In this document: positions 18,893 to 28,357 of the stretch, one piece after another | Position numbering within the stretch: position 1 is the first letter of the stretch | Layout: each line of letters opens with the position of its first letter | Assembly: GCF_019669925.1 (NCBI RefSeq) | Contig: NZ_AP019779.1 | Span: 868,001-932,000, forward strand | Source of the DNA: Methanobrevibacter arboriphilus | Lineage (GTDB): Archaea > Methanobacteriota > Methanobacteria > Methanobacteriales > Methanobacteriaceae | Direction: 5' to 3' | DNA length: 64,000 bases | The notes under the pieces: generated by a model | Told to the model about the DNA's origin: nothing | Databases searched by the model: none | Seen by the model: the letters and a program-made list of their open reading frames with translations, nothing else | Program-made: the position numbers and the translations under genes

Positions 18893-19504
18893 ATGACTAT
18901 TGTTGATCCAAGATTAAGTAAAAATAGGCTTTCAGCATTAATGGACGGAATATTTGCCATTGCAATGACTATATTAATTCTTGGAGTAACACCACCATCC
19001 AATGTAGGGAATATAACACAACCACAAGTTATAAATTACCTAATAAGCATAATCCCCGAATATATAAGTTTTATAATAAGCTTTTTAATTATAAGCATAT
19101 TATGGTTAAATTCCCATGCTCAATTTAAATACATAACTAATATAAATAGTAGCTATTTATGGCTTAGTATATATGAATTAATAGCTATTGTTAGTATTCC
19201 TTTAACAACAGCAATTTTTACAAGCTATGGAAACTTTACAGTAGGAACAATCCCATTTAACATTAATCTATTAGTTATTGGAATTATAAACATTACTAAA
19301 TGGAATCATCTAGTTAAAAATAATCTATTAATTCCAGATATATCTAAAGAAGAAATTGATACCATATCTAAAAGTAAAAAAAGCTTTATAATCATCCCTA
19401 TAATAAGTATGATTGTTTCTGTTTTCATACCACTTTATTGTGGACTTGTATATTTCTTAATTTTTATACAAACACGTTTGAATAATAAATTTAAAAAAAT
19501 ATAA
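18893..19504 (+). CDS. TMEM175-like (DUF1211) potassium channel family
   Basis: This 203-residue protein has about six membrane helices. The signature comes early: RLSALMDGIFAIAMTILIL, the R-x3-h-x-DG-hFAIAhT motif that lines the pore in prokaryotic TMEM175-type channels. A second characteristic segment, SIIPEYISFIISFLIISILWLNSHAQF, follows. Family members conduct K+ in bacteria and archaea. The protein here is presumed to be a subunit of a tetramer with six helices each. It stands alone; the flanking spacers of about 290 bases are AT-rich. Confidence 0.85.
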   Translation: MTIVDPRLSKNRLSALMDGIFAIAMTILILGVTPPSNVGNITQPQVINYLISIIPEYISFIISFLIISILWLNSHAQFKYITNINSSYLWLSIYELIAIVSIPLTTAIFTSYGNFTVGTIPFNINLLVIGIINITKWNHLVKNNLLIPDISKEEIDTISKSKKSFIIIPIISMIVSVFIPLYCGLVYFLIFIQTRLNNKFKKI

Positions 19505-19781
19505 AAGAATAGGTTATAATGTAAAATTAAATTATAATGTAAATTATATGATGATCAAATTATTATAAACTATATCATAAATTAATTATCATTATAAATT
19601 TCATTATAAACTATCTTTATTAAACAATTTTTATTATAAACTATCTGTTTATAGTTAATTCTTTTATAATTAATAATATTTTTAATAATTAAAATATAAT
19701 AAAAAAAAGTTCAAATCATATGAACATTATTAAATTATATTAAATATATTAAATTATATTATATTACTCGATTAATTAGAA

Positions 19782-20711
19782 TTATGCTCTAATTAATGTA
19801 GCTCTAGATCCATATGCTTTATCTTTACCAGAACTTCCACAATAATCAGCATCACAGTATTTACAAGTTAATTCTTTCTCATAAACGCCTTTTGGATTTA
19901 TTACTAATCCTCCATACTTTCCACATAAAGGACAGTAGTTTTCCCAAGTATTTGTAGTCCATTTATAAGGAAGTCCAGTTCCACCAGCACTTGGTAATGA
20001 TGTGATAGTTATTGTATTTTTAGTTGTTGTATTTTTTGAAGATTCATAACTGTCTGTTGAAGATTTATGATTATTTGAAGATTTTTTAGACTCATCATAG
20101 GAATTATCTAAATTTTTAGACTTATTATCAGAAATATTTGATTTTTTAGATTTTTCAGTGTTAATATTAGACTTTTCAGATTTTACTGAATCACTAGAAG
20201 ATTTCTTTAAAGAAGAATCTTTAGAAACTGATTTATCACTAGATTTTTTATCATTAGATTTAAGATTTTTAGAATCACTAGTCATTTTTTTAGAACTATC
20301 TACTACATTAGAATCATAATTTTTATTATAATTTTTTAAATAACCTAATTTTTTTAAATAAGAAGATGTTACTTCATCAACAATTCCATTAGTCTTTAAA
20401 CCATTTTCAGCTTGAAATATTTCTACTGCTTTTTTAGTATAAGGACCAAAATCACCATCAATTTTTCCAATGTAAAATCCACCAGAATAAAGGGCTTTTT
20501 GAAGTGAAACAACATTTTCACCACTATCACCAAACTTTAACGTATGATCAATAGTTTTTGAATTATTTGAAACTTTATCATCGGAGATAGAAGTTCCATT
20601 TTTAGTATTTGGCATTTCTTGAGTAGCTGAAACAGATACTATGGAAAATGCTACACAGATAATAAATACTGCGTAATATATTTTATTTAAATTAATATTT
20701 TCCGCCTCCAC
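19782..20711 (-). CDS. Secreted peptidoglycan-binding-fold protein with Cys-rich tail
   Basis: This 309-residue protein is paralogous to 2807-3601 over the signal peptide and the PG_binding_1-type repeat (residues about 58-122; LKFGDSGENV, DGDFGPYTKKAV). A long Ser/Lys/Asn/Asp linker (about 130-230) follows, then a compact C-terminal domain with Cys260, Cys263, Cys283, Cys286 and Cys291 (CPLCGKYG and CKYCDADYCG), likely a zinc ribbon. This tail replaces the transglutaminase-like tail of the paralogue. The first codon is GTG where the paralogue has ATG, and GGAGG lies just inside the frame, so translation more likely begins at the ATT codon at 20696. A wall-bound role is inferred. Confidence 0.75.
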   Translation of the reverse strand: MEAENINLNKIYYAVFIICVAFSIVSVSATQEMPNTKNGTSISDDKVSNNSKTIDHTLKFGDSGENVVSLQKALYSGGFYIGKIDGDFGPYTKKAVEIFQAENGLKTNGIVDEVTSSYLKKLGYLKNYNKNYDSNVVDSSKKMTSDSKNLKSNDKKSSDKSVSKDSSLKKSSSDSVKSEKSNINTEKSKKSNISDNKSKNLDNSYDESKKSSNNHKSSTDSYESSKNTTTKNTITITSLPSAGGTGLPYKWTTNTWENYCPLCGKYGGLVINPKGVYEKELTCKYCDADYCGSSGKDKAYGSRATLIRA

Positions 20712-20713
20712 TA

Positions 20714-20787
20714 TCTAGAAATTTTTCTTATAAAAGTCAATTTCTAGAGAAAGTAATATTGAACAAACTCATATATAAATATTTGGG
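20714..20787 (-). promoter_or_regulatory. Promoter with 5' stem-loop, second copy
   Basis: The minus strand carries the same BRE/TATA box as the paralogue (20787-20773). It is followed after 24 bases by TCTAGAAATT (20748-20739) and AATTTCTAGA (20723-20714), here with a 15-base loop of different sequence. Conservation of the arms but not the loop argues for structure or paired recognition rather than recent copying alone. Confidence 0.6.
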
Positions 20788-21766
20788 CATAAAATCTAAA
20801 AATAAGAATCTTGAAATCTTTTTAAATGAAAAAAAAGAAATTAAAAAGGTTTCAAATTAATGATCATTGGAATTAAGAGAACTACCAATATCATAATAAG
20901 AAGTATGAATATACTAACTCGTCTAATAAAATAAAAAAATTTAATATAATATTTAGAAGATTTAAAATGGTTTATATAGATATTTAAGAATTATAATAAA
21001 TTTAAATCTGAAAAAAACGGCAAAATAAAGAAAAAACTTGAAAATAAAATAAAATAAAGAAAAGATTAAAAAAATAAGAGATAAAAATAAGAGATAATTA
21101 ATATTTAATATTAAGTATTTAATATTTAATATATTTAAAAATTTTAATTAGTATTGTTCATATTTAAAGGTCAATTTAATAATGTTTAAAATTTATTAAA
21201 TAGTTCTTATTATTACACAAAAAAGTATTAATTCATTATTAATCGTCCAAAGATATATATTATTATTATAAAGTACTAGAAACCCAAAACATTATATACT
21301 TTAACATATAATTTAATAATACAAAAAAAATATATAGTTTATTTTTATTTGATTATAAAAATCATATATATGAAAATAAATTTTATAGATTATTTAAGGA
21401 AAAAGTACAATAATATTAATATAATAATATTTTTACAACAATATACAAATTAATATACAAATTCTTATCAATTGTTTATTCAACAATTGTTTATTTATCA
21501 ATTGTTCAATGATTTAATAGATTGCTTATATGTTTTTACTTTTTTTATTTAATATAGCTATAACTATTTGAAATATTAATTAATATTTTATTTAACTTAT
21601 TAAAATAGCATACGATATTTAATATTTATTTAACTTGAATAATTGTATGAATAATTACATAATAAGGCTTATTATTGTTAATTAACTTAAATAAAGGGAA
21701 TTATGTAAAGATATTATAAATAATTAATAATATTTTTATAATTTCGACATTAAAAGGGGGGAGAAT
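20788..21766. promoter_or_regulatory. Long divergent spacer with 15-bp-spaced direct repeats
   Basis: This region of almost 1 kb has no credible ORF. At 21469, 21484 and 21499 the palindromic core CAATTGTT recurs with an exact 15-base period, 260 to 300 bases upstream of the receiver-glycosyltransferase gene. The rest is AT-rich with loose ATTTAAT repeats near 21100-21140. The unusual length suggests a long leader or unannotated small RNA, but I see no GC-rich structured segment. Confidence 0.4.
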
Positions 21767-24148
21767 ATGTCTAAAAATATTCTTATTGTCGAAGATGATA
21801 AATTTACTGGAATTGATTTAAAAAATAAACTTGAATCTTTAAATTACAAAGTAATAGATATTGTTCCTACAGGAGAAGAAGGAATTAATATCGCTATAGA
21901 AAAAAGACCAGATTTAATTTTAATAGATCTTGTTTTAAAAGGAAATGATAGTGGAATTGAAGTATCTAAAAAAATATTAGCATTAGATCTACCAGTCTTA
22001 TTCATAGCAAGTATAGATGACCTAAATTCCAATACTAATGATGAAAAATTCAAAGAAAATATCGACCTAGGATCAGGTTTTATTTTAAAACCAATAGAGA
22101 TTGAAAAACTTAATAGATCTGTTAAAATAGCTATAAACAATAATAAAATTGAAACAGAAAAATTAAATCTTGCTATGGGAGTAGTGGGAAATAATGATTC
22201 TAGATACTCTGATAAAACAGATGAAAATTCACACTTAAATTTAAAAGCAAAAAAAAGTTATTATCAAAGGAAAAAGAATGAAAATTCTAAAGATTCTTCT
22301 AAAAACTCTGAAAAAAATGAAAAAATAGCTTCAATCAATAAAAAAAATATTTTAATTGTAGAAGATGAATCTGTCTCTTTAGATATCAAACAAAAACTTG
22401 AAAATATAGGGTATAATGTAATTGATACCGAGGATACTGGGAAAAAAGCTATAAAAAAAGCTAAAAAACTTCATCCAGACCTTATTATTATGAGTATTGA
22501 GTTAAAAGGAGATATGGATGGTATAGAAACTTCTAAGAAACTTGAAAAATTAGATATACCTATAATATATTTAGTCAATGATGATGAAAAAGAAAATATA
22601 AAAAATGCTATAATAACATATCCTTATGGGTTTATTTCAAAGCCTTATAATGATTCTGAATTAAAACATACAGTAAATATAGCACTTAAAAAACACGCCC
22701 ATAACTTAAATAAAATTAAAAAAATAGAAGATGATGTTAAAGAAAAAAATAAAGAGCTTCTAATAGAAAAAATATGTGTTATTGGTATGCTTGGAATTTC
22801 TTCCATACTTATACTTTATTCATTTTTATATCTTAATTTTACAGTGCTACAATGGGTTTTATTTGTACCCTCTGCTATTACAATATTTTTAGCAGTTATG
22901 AGTTTATTTAAGCAAGATAAAGTTACACCTTATGAGGTTCCACCTTTTGTTACTATGATGGTTCCAGCTCATAATGAAGAACATACAATTGCAGATTGTG
23001 TTAGATCACTTGCAAATGTTGATTATTTCTACAAAGGAAAAAGAAATTTTGAGCTTATTGTTATTAATGATGGATCAGAAGATAGAACCGGAGAAGTTCT
23101 TAATGAATTAAAAAAAGAATTCAATCATTTAAAAGTAATTACAAGAGTACCTCCAAGATCAGGAAAAGGAAAAGGATTTGTACTAAATGATGGTTTAGAA
23201 ATATCTAAAGGAGAAGCTATAGCTGTTTTTGATGCTGATGCTCGTGTAGATCCAGATTTCCTCACTAAAATCATACCTTATTTAAATGATGAAAAAGTTC
23301 AAGGTGTTCAATCTCGTATAAAGATGTATAACAAAAATGAAAATTTTCTTACAGCTATGCAGCATATTGAACTTGCTGTATTTGGAAACATTGTTAGAGC
23401 AAAAGATGTTTTAGGTAAAGCTGGTTTTTTAGGTGGAAATGGACAAATAGTTAAAAAAGAAGCAATCTATAATATTGGAGGATGGGATGGATTTGCTATA
23501 ACAGAAGATCTAAACTTAAGTATTAGATTAATGATAGATAGATTTGCAATCAGATATTGTGGAGAAGCTTGTGTTTATCAAGAAGCAGTACCAAATTGGA
23601 AGCAATTATTTAGACAAAGAACTCGATGGGCAATTGGAAACTTTGAAACACTATTTATATACACTCCAAAAATAATAAAATCTAAAATTCCAGTTTTTAG
23701 AACATTTGGAATCATAGAACATGTGGCATTTTACGGTTTAAACTTATTTATATTCTTTGGTTTTATTGTTCTTGGGTTAAATATCATTTCATATTTCTAT
23801 TTAAATGACTTTATAATAAAGATGAATGCGCCTTTAATTATAGGAATGGTTTCTGCATTTGGATTTTTCCCAGGCGTAATTGTGACTTTAAATCGAGATA
23901 ATATTTCAATACCTCAAATATTTAAAGGTATTGTTGGATATTGGATTTATTCATTCCATCTTATTCCATTATTCTTTATTACCTGTTATCAAATGCTAAC
24001 TAGAAAAGAAAGAACATGGGCAAAAACATTACATCTTGGTAAAGATGAAGATTTAAAATCAGAAAATATGAGTGAAATTAAAGGAGAAATGAAAAAGTTT
24101 AAAATTGGTAAAAATATGGAAGCTAAAGTTAATTATGATTCTAAATAA
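21767..24148 (+). CDS. Receiver-pseudoreceiver-processive glycosyltransferase fusion
   Basis: This 793-residue protein joins signalling to polymer synthesis. Residues 4-125 form a receiver domain with acidic residues 9-11, phosphoacceptor Asp54 and Lys108. Residues 194-310 form a second receiver in which the phosphoacceptor position is Ser243 (LIIMSIEL) although Lys292 remains, so it cannot be phosphorylated normally. Two membrane helices (about 335-382) lead to a family 2 glycosyltransferase with NDGS (434-437), DAD (489-491), ED (580-581) and QRTRW (617-621), the set of processive synthases such as cellulose, hyaluronan or poly-GlcNAc synthases. More membrane helices follow. No histidine kinase is adjacent. 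A strong GGGGGAG site precedes the ATG. Confidence 0.9.
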   Translation: MSKNILIVEDDKFTGIDLKNKLESLNYKVIDIVPTGEEGINIAIEKRPDLILIDLVLKGNDSGIEVSKKILALDLPVLFIASIDDLNSNTNDEKFKENIDLGSGFILKPIEIEKLNRSVKIAINNNKIETEKLNLAMGVVGNNDSRYSDKTDENSHLNLKAKKSYYQRKKNENSKDSSKNSEKNEKIASINKKNILIVEDESVSLDIKQKLENIGYNVIDTEDTGKKAIKKAKKLHPDLIIMSIELKGDMDGIETSKKLEKLDIPIIYLVNDDEKENIKNAIITYPYGFISKPYNDSELKHTVNIALKKHAHNLNKIKKIEDDVKEKNKELLIEKICVIGMLGISSILILYSFLYLNFTVLQWVLFVPSAITIFLAVMSLFKQDKVTPYEVPPFVTMMVPAHNEEHTIADCVRSLANVDYFYKGKRNFELIVINDGSEDRTGEVLNELKKEFNHLKVITRVPPRSGKGKGFVLNDGLEISKGEAIAVFDADARVDPDFLTKIIPYLNDEKVQGVQSRIKMYNKNENFLTAMQHIELAVFGNIVRAKDVLGKAGFLGGNGQIVKKEAIYNIGGWDGFAITEDLNLSIRLMIDRFAIRYCGEACVYQEAVPNWKQLFRQRTRWAIGNFETLFIYTPKIIKSKIPVFRTFGIIEHVAFYGLNLFIFFGFIVLGLNIISYFYLNDFIIKMNAPLIIGMVSAFGFFPGVIVTLNRDNISIPQIFKGIVGYWIYSFHLIPLFFITCYQMLTRKERTWAKTLHLGKDEDLKSENMSEIKGEMKKFKIGKNMEAKVNYDSK

Positions 24149-24309
24149 GCAAATTTAGAATCTTACTATTTTATTTATAAATTATTTCTTACTATATTAT
24201 TTATAAATTATTATTTATAAATCCTAATTTTTTAATCATTTCTTATTTTTTAATTATTGCTTTACAAAAAATATTTTATAGTAATATAAACAATATATTT
24301 TTGATAAAA

Positions 24310-24651
24310 ATGGTAAAAATATGTTCATATTGTGGTTGTGAAAATCAAGAAAGTTTTAACTTTTGTTCTAACTGTGGAAGACCATTAATCCTTAAAGAAG
24401 AAAAAAACTTAATTATAGATTATAAAAAATTAATCATTATTAGTTATGTTGTTACAATAATATTCAGCTGGGGAGGACTTGTCTTCAACTTATTATTTAA
24501 TAGCTATGGATTTTTTGGTATTATAGGACTATTTTTACCATTTTATCTAATCCAATCCCAAAATAAGTCTGTTAAAAAACATGGTTATATACAAATAGCT
24601 CTTTCTCTAATTGGAATATTTTTATCAATAATATTAATATTTTATATTTGA
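24310..24651 (+). CDS. Zinc-ribbon membrane protein
   Basis: A protein of about 113 residues that begins with a zinc ribbon (CSYCGCENQESFNFCSNCG, two CxxC pairs) and continues with three hydrophobic helices. This is a common archaeal design with a cytoplasmic ribbon fused to a small membrane domain. Function is unknown. The start is placed at ATG 24310; the frame can be extended to a TTG at 24301, which has no ribosome site. It lies 160 bases after the glycosyltransferase gene in the same direction and might be cotranscribed. Confidence 0.75.
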   Translation: MVKICSYCGCENQESFNFCSNCGRPLILKEEKNLIIDYKKLIIISYVVTIIFSWGGLVFNLLFNSYGFFGIIGLFLPFYLIQSQNKSVKKHGYIQIALSLIGIFLSIILIFYI

Positions 24652-24825
24652 ATAAATACTTAATTCAAATAATATTTATTTTTAAACAAATATTTTAAAT
24701 TTAGATATATATAAAAGACATATAGAGAATTTATCTCTTATTTAAGAAATTAAAATAAAGAATATCAATAAGTATTTAAACAAATCAAAACAAATACTCC
24801 ATTATGTAACTAAGGAGGTATTCCT

Positions 24826-25326
24826 ATGGAAATGGTTTACATATTTTGGATCATAACAATATTTGGGGCTTTAATACATTTATTTTTAAGTAAAAAAGAA
24901 AGAACTAAAAATAGAATTTTTGAAATATTCTTACTATGGTTTTTAGTAATAATGGTTGGTTTTGGGTCATTATTTGCTTTTTTTGGTCATGTTTTCATGG
25001 CAGATATGGTTGCTAAGATGATAGGGTGGCCTACTGGAAGTCCATTTCAGTTAGAAGTCGGAATTGCAAACTTGTCATATGGAATTTTGGGTATTCTATG
25101 TTGGAAATTAAGAGACAATTTTTGGACAGCAACAATAATAGCTATATCTATATTCTATTTAGGAGATGGTTATATCCACATTATGAATATAATTCAAGTA
25201 GGCAATATGGCTCCTGGAAATGCAGGTTTCGCATTATACAATGATATATTACTCCCAATAATACTAATAACACTTTTAATCGCATATAAATATACCTCAA
25301 AACATGCGAAAATAAACAATAGCTAA
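24826..25326 (+). CDS. Multi-helix membrane protein, DUF6790-like
   Basis: This 166-residue protein has about five membrane helices and conserved-looking polar motifs within them (FFGHVFMADMVAKMIGW, FQLEVGIANLSYGILG, YLGDGYIHIMNI). These resemble the DUF6790 family of small integral membrane proteins of unknown function. The ribosome site AAGGAGGT is the best in this neighbourhood, so the protein is probably well translated. It is followed by a hairpin and T-run at 25399-25440. Confidence 0.75.
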   Translation: MEMVYIFWIITIFGALIHLFLSKKERTKNRIFEIFLLWFLVIMVGFGSLFAFFGHVFMADMVAKMIGWPTGSPFQLEVGIANLSYGILGILCWKLRDNFWTATIIAISIFYLGDGYIHIMNIIQVGNMAPGNAGFALYNDILLPIILITLLIAYKYTSKHAKINNS

Positions 25327-25398
25327 ATAAAAAATAGCTAAAGACAATAAATAGAAAAAGGAATAAATAAAAAATGCATGGAAAATATTTTTCTCAAA

Positions 25399-25440
25399 AA
25401 TGGATAATATCCTATTAATCTTATCCATTCTTTTTATTTT
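25399..25440 (+). terminator. Hairpin plus T-run after the membrane protein gene
   Basis: AATGGATAA (25399-25407) and TTATCCATT (25421-25429) form a perfect 9-bp stem followed by CTTTTTATTTT. It is about 70 bases beyond the stop codon and resembles an intrinsic terminator. The surrounding spacer (25327-25652) has no ORF. Confidence 0.45.
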
Positions 25441-25652
25441 AATCCCTGAATTTCTTCAGCAAGATTTTTTTTGTTTTTAAAAAATTAGCTGGTTTTTTAT
25501 ATAAAGATACTTTTCATTCTAGGAAAATTTAAATATTCTATAAAACTTAAAAAGAGGTTGGAAGTCAGTTATATGAAATATCATAAAACTGAAAGCCATA
25601 TTTCAATATTAATTAGTATAATTTTTATTTAAATTCTCTAACAATATTGTTT

Positions 25653-26402
25653 TTAGTATATTGGTTCAGTTAGTTGTTTCACAAAATCAGAAGAAGGACA
25701 ATCCATAACATTTTTTGGAATGTCTAATTGTTCGATTGTTCCATTATTCATTATTAATGTTCTATCCCCTAGTGCAAGTGCTTCATTTATATCATGTGTT
25801 ACAAAAACAATAGTGATTTGGGTTTTTTCATGTATTTTTTTTATTTCTTTTTGAAGTTGTTTTCTTGTTATTGCATCAACAGCTCCAAAAGATTCATCCA
25901 TCAGCAATATTTTTGGAGAAGCTGCTAAAGCTCTTGCTATGCCTACTCTTTGTTGTTGTCCTCCAGATAATTCTTCAGGATAACGATCAATTAGATCGTG
26001 ATCTAAATTGGTTATTTTCATCCATTTTTCAACATCATTTTCTATTTTATTCTTATTTTTTTTATTTATTAATTTTAGAACATATGAAATATTTTCTTTT
26101 ACACTTAAATGAGGAAATAATGATGTTCCTTGAATGGAATAACCGATTTTTCTCCTTAAATTAACCATATCTTCTTTAGAGATATCTTTTCCATCTACAA
26201 AAATCTTTCCAGAGCTAGGTTTGACAAGACCATTGATCATTTTTAAAATAGTGGTCTTTCCACACCCAGAACTTCCAATTATTGTTAAAAATTCTTTTTC
26301 AAATATTTTAAGATTAAAATCATCGATTATTTTATTATCATCAAATGATTTAGATATATTTTGAAATTCAATGATTACTTTTTTATTATCAAGATCATCC
26401 AT
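25653..26402 (-). CDS. Osmoprotectant ABC transporter ATPase (OpuCA/ProV-like)
   Basis: This ATPase of about 249 residues energises import of a quaternary-amine osmolyte such as glycine betaine. Visible motifs are Walker A GSSGCGKTT, Q-loop GYSIQGTSLFP, signature LSGGQQQR, Walker B ILLMDESFGAVD (Ser-Phe where Pro-Phe is usual) and the H-loop His in VFVTHD. It ends soon after the H-loop and lacks the C-terminal CBS domains found in many OpuCA proteins. ATG 26402 is preceded by GAGGTGTG; the GTG at 26411 overlaps that site. It follows the permease gene by about 70 bases in one operon. Confidence 0.9.
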   Translation of the reverse strand: MDDLDNKKVIIEFQNISKSFDDNKIIDDFNLKIFEKEFLTIIGSSGCGKTTILKMINGLVKPSSGKIFVDGKDISKEDMVNLRRKIGYSIQGTSLFPHLSVKENISYVLKLINKKNKNKIENDVEKWMKITNLDHDLIDRYPEELSGGQQQRVGIARALAASPKILLMDESFGAVDAITRKQLQKEIKKIHEKTQITIVFVTHDINEALALGDRTLIMNNGTIEQLDIPKNVMDCPSSDFVKQLTEPIY

Positions 26403-26471
26403 ATTTTTCACACCTCAATAAATTTCAATAGTATACTCTTATTTATCAATATCATTCATTTTTCCAAATTA

Positions 26472-28061
26472 TTAATCTACCAATTTTTTTTCTTTTAAAA
26501 ATTCATGGGCAACATCTTTAGGATCTTTCTTTTCAACTTCTACTTGATAATTCATTTTAGCCATATCTTCATTACTAATAAGTCCTTCAAGCTTTAATAA
26601 AACCTCCCTTAATTCAGGATGTTCATTTAAGACTTCATTTCTTACTACATTTCCACATTCATATGATGGAAAGAATCCTAAATCATCTTTTAATATAGTT
26701 ATATTTGAAGATATTAATCGACCATCAGTTGTGTATATTACTACTACATCTATTTTTTTGTCATTAATAGCATTATACTTTAATCCAACGTCCATATCTT
26801 TAGTATCTTTAAAATTGAAATTGTATTTTTCAGAAATTGCATCATATCCATCATTTCTTTCAAAAAAATCTGGTTCAGCACCAAAAGTTAAATCATTTGA
26901 TACTTTTGCAAGATCAGAATAAGTTTTTAGATTATATTTATCTGCTATTTCTTTATTAACAGCTATACCATAAGTATTTTCAAATCCATACATTCCCACC
27001 CATGACATATTATATTTCTCATTATATTTTGATTTTAACTCGGAATTTTGCTCCTTAGTAAAAGTTCCACCTTCTTTTAAAACTTCCATCCATCCTGTTC
27101 CAGTATATTCTGGATATAAGTCAAAATCCCCTTTTTCCATTCCTGGATGAATTGTACTAACTCCTCCTGCAATACCAGTACTTAATTTAACATTAAGATC
27201 AGTCTTCTCTTCAATCAATTCCTTTAACATATAACCCAGTATATATTGTTCTGTATAAGGTTTACTAGCAATGTTTATTGTTTCAGAATTACTAGAACCA
27301 TATAATATTCCCCCTCCTACTAAACCTATGATTAATATAATAGCTACTATTGCTACTGGTTTTTTATTATTTTCATTAATTTTATTTATTTTCTTTAATT
27401 TATTTACAAATTTAGAATCATTTTTACCATATTTCGTTATTTTTTCAATTTGGCCTAAAATAAAGTCTACTACGATAGCCAATATAGCTATTAAAATACT
27501 TCCTGCTATTGTCATAGCCATGTTATTGGTTGTTATTCCCCGGTAAATAGCTACACCTAATCCTCCAGCCCCTATAAATGCAGCTATACCAGCTAATGCT
27601 ATAGTCATGACAGCCATTGTTCTAATACCAGCCATTATATGAGGCATTGCTAATGGAATTTTTATTTTATATAACATTTGGAATTTTGTACTTCCCATTC
27701 CTTTTGCTGCTTCTAAAATCCCTTTATCAATGTTAGTAATACCTGAATGAGTATTTTTAACCATAGGAAGTAAAGCATAAATTGTAAGAGCTATTATTGC
27801 ACTAACATCCCCAATACCTGATATTGGAATTAATAATCCAAATAATGCTATTGAAGGTATGGTATAAACAAAGTTAACTACACTTAATATCCATTTATTT
27901 TTTTCATATTCACTAACAATAATTCCAATAATCATTCCCACAACAATTGCGATTAAAATAGAAATTAAAGAAAGTTGGATATGTTGAATTAGTAAATCCA
28001 TGAAAAATTCATAATCTGAAATCAATAAAGAAAAACTCTCTTCTAATAAAATATTTAACAA
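26472..28061 (-). CDS. Osmoprotectant ABC permease fused to substrate-binding protein
   Basis: This 529-residue protein combines two subunits. Residues 1-215 form a permease with about six helices and the EAA loop region EAAKGMGSTKFQMLYKIKIPLAMPHIMAG. After a further helix (about 238-256), residues 260-529 form an OpuC/ProX-type binding domain that starts INIASKPYTEQYILGYML and includes GIAGGVSTIHPGM and YPEYTGTGW, which supply the aromatic cage for quaternary amines. Such fusions are known in Gram-positive OpuA/OpuC-like systems and in archaea. The first codon appears to be TTG directly after GGGGG, so the start is uncertain. An in-frame ATG at 28001 would remove part of the first helix. Confidence 0.9.
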   Translation of the reverse strand: MLNILLEESFSLLISDYEFFMDLLIQHIQLSLISILIAIVVGMIIGIIVSEYEKNKWILSVVNFVYTIPSIALFGLLIPISGIGDVSAIIALTIYALLPMVKNTHSGITNIDKGILEAAKGMGSTKFQMLYKIKIPLAMPHIMAGIRTMAVMTIALAGIAAFIGAGGLGVAIYRGITTNNMAMTIAGSILIAILAIVVDFILGQIEKITKYGKNDSKFVNKLKKINKINENNKKPVAIVAIILIIGLVGGGILYGSSNSETINIASKPYTEQYILGYMLKELIEEKTDLNVKLSTGIAGGVSTIHPGMEKGDFDLYPEYTGTGWMEVLKEGGTFTKEQNSELKSKYNEKYNMSWVGMYGFENTYGIAVNKEIADKYNLKTYSDLAKVSNDLTFGAEPDFFERNDGYDAISEKYNFNFKDTKDMDVGLKYNAINDKKIDVVVIYTTDGRLISSNITILKDDLGFFPSYECGNVVRNEVLNEHPELREVLLKLEGLISNEDMAKMNYQVEVEKKDPKDVAHEFLKEKKLVD

Positions 28062-28357
28062 CCCCCACTGTTCATAATATTTTATAAATACCTATGTATT
28101 ATTTATGCAGCATTATGTAAATATTTTATGATATTTTATTGATATTTTATTAACTATTTATTATTTTAGCCATTTAAAATATAACTATGAAAAATTAGAA
28201 AAAATAATTACAGAAACACTAAATAAAAATAATATTCATTGTGCCATTATCAATGATAAATAATTTCGAAACAATTAATAAAGAAAATATTTAAAATATT
28301 AATAAATAAATTATAGAATACTGGAAAAAATTATAATAATTAAAAAAGGTGAAAATT

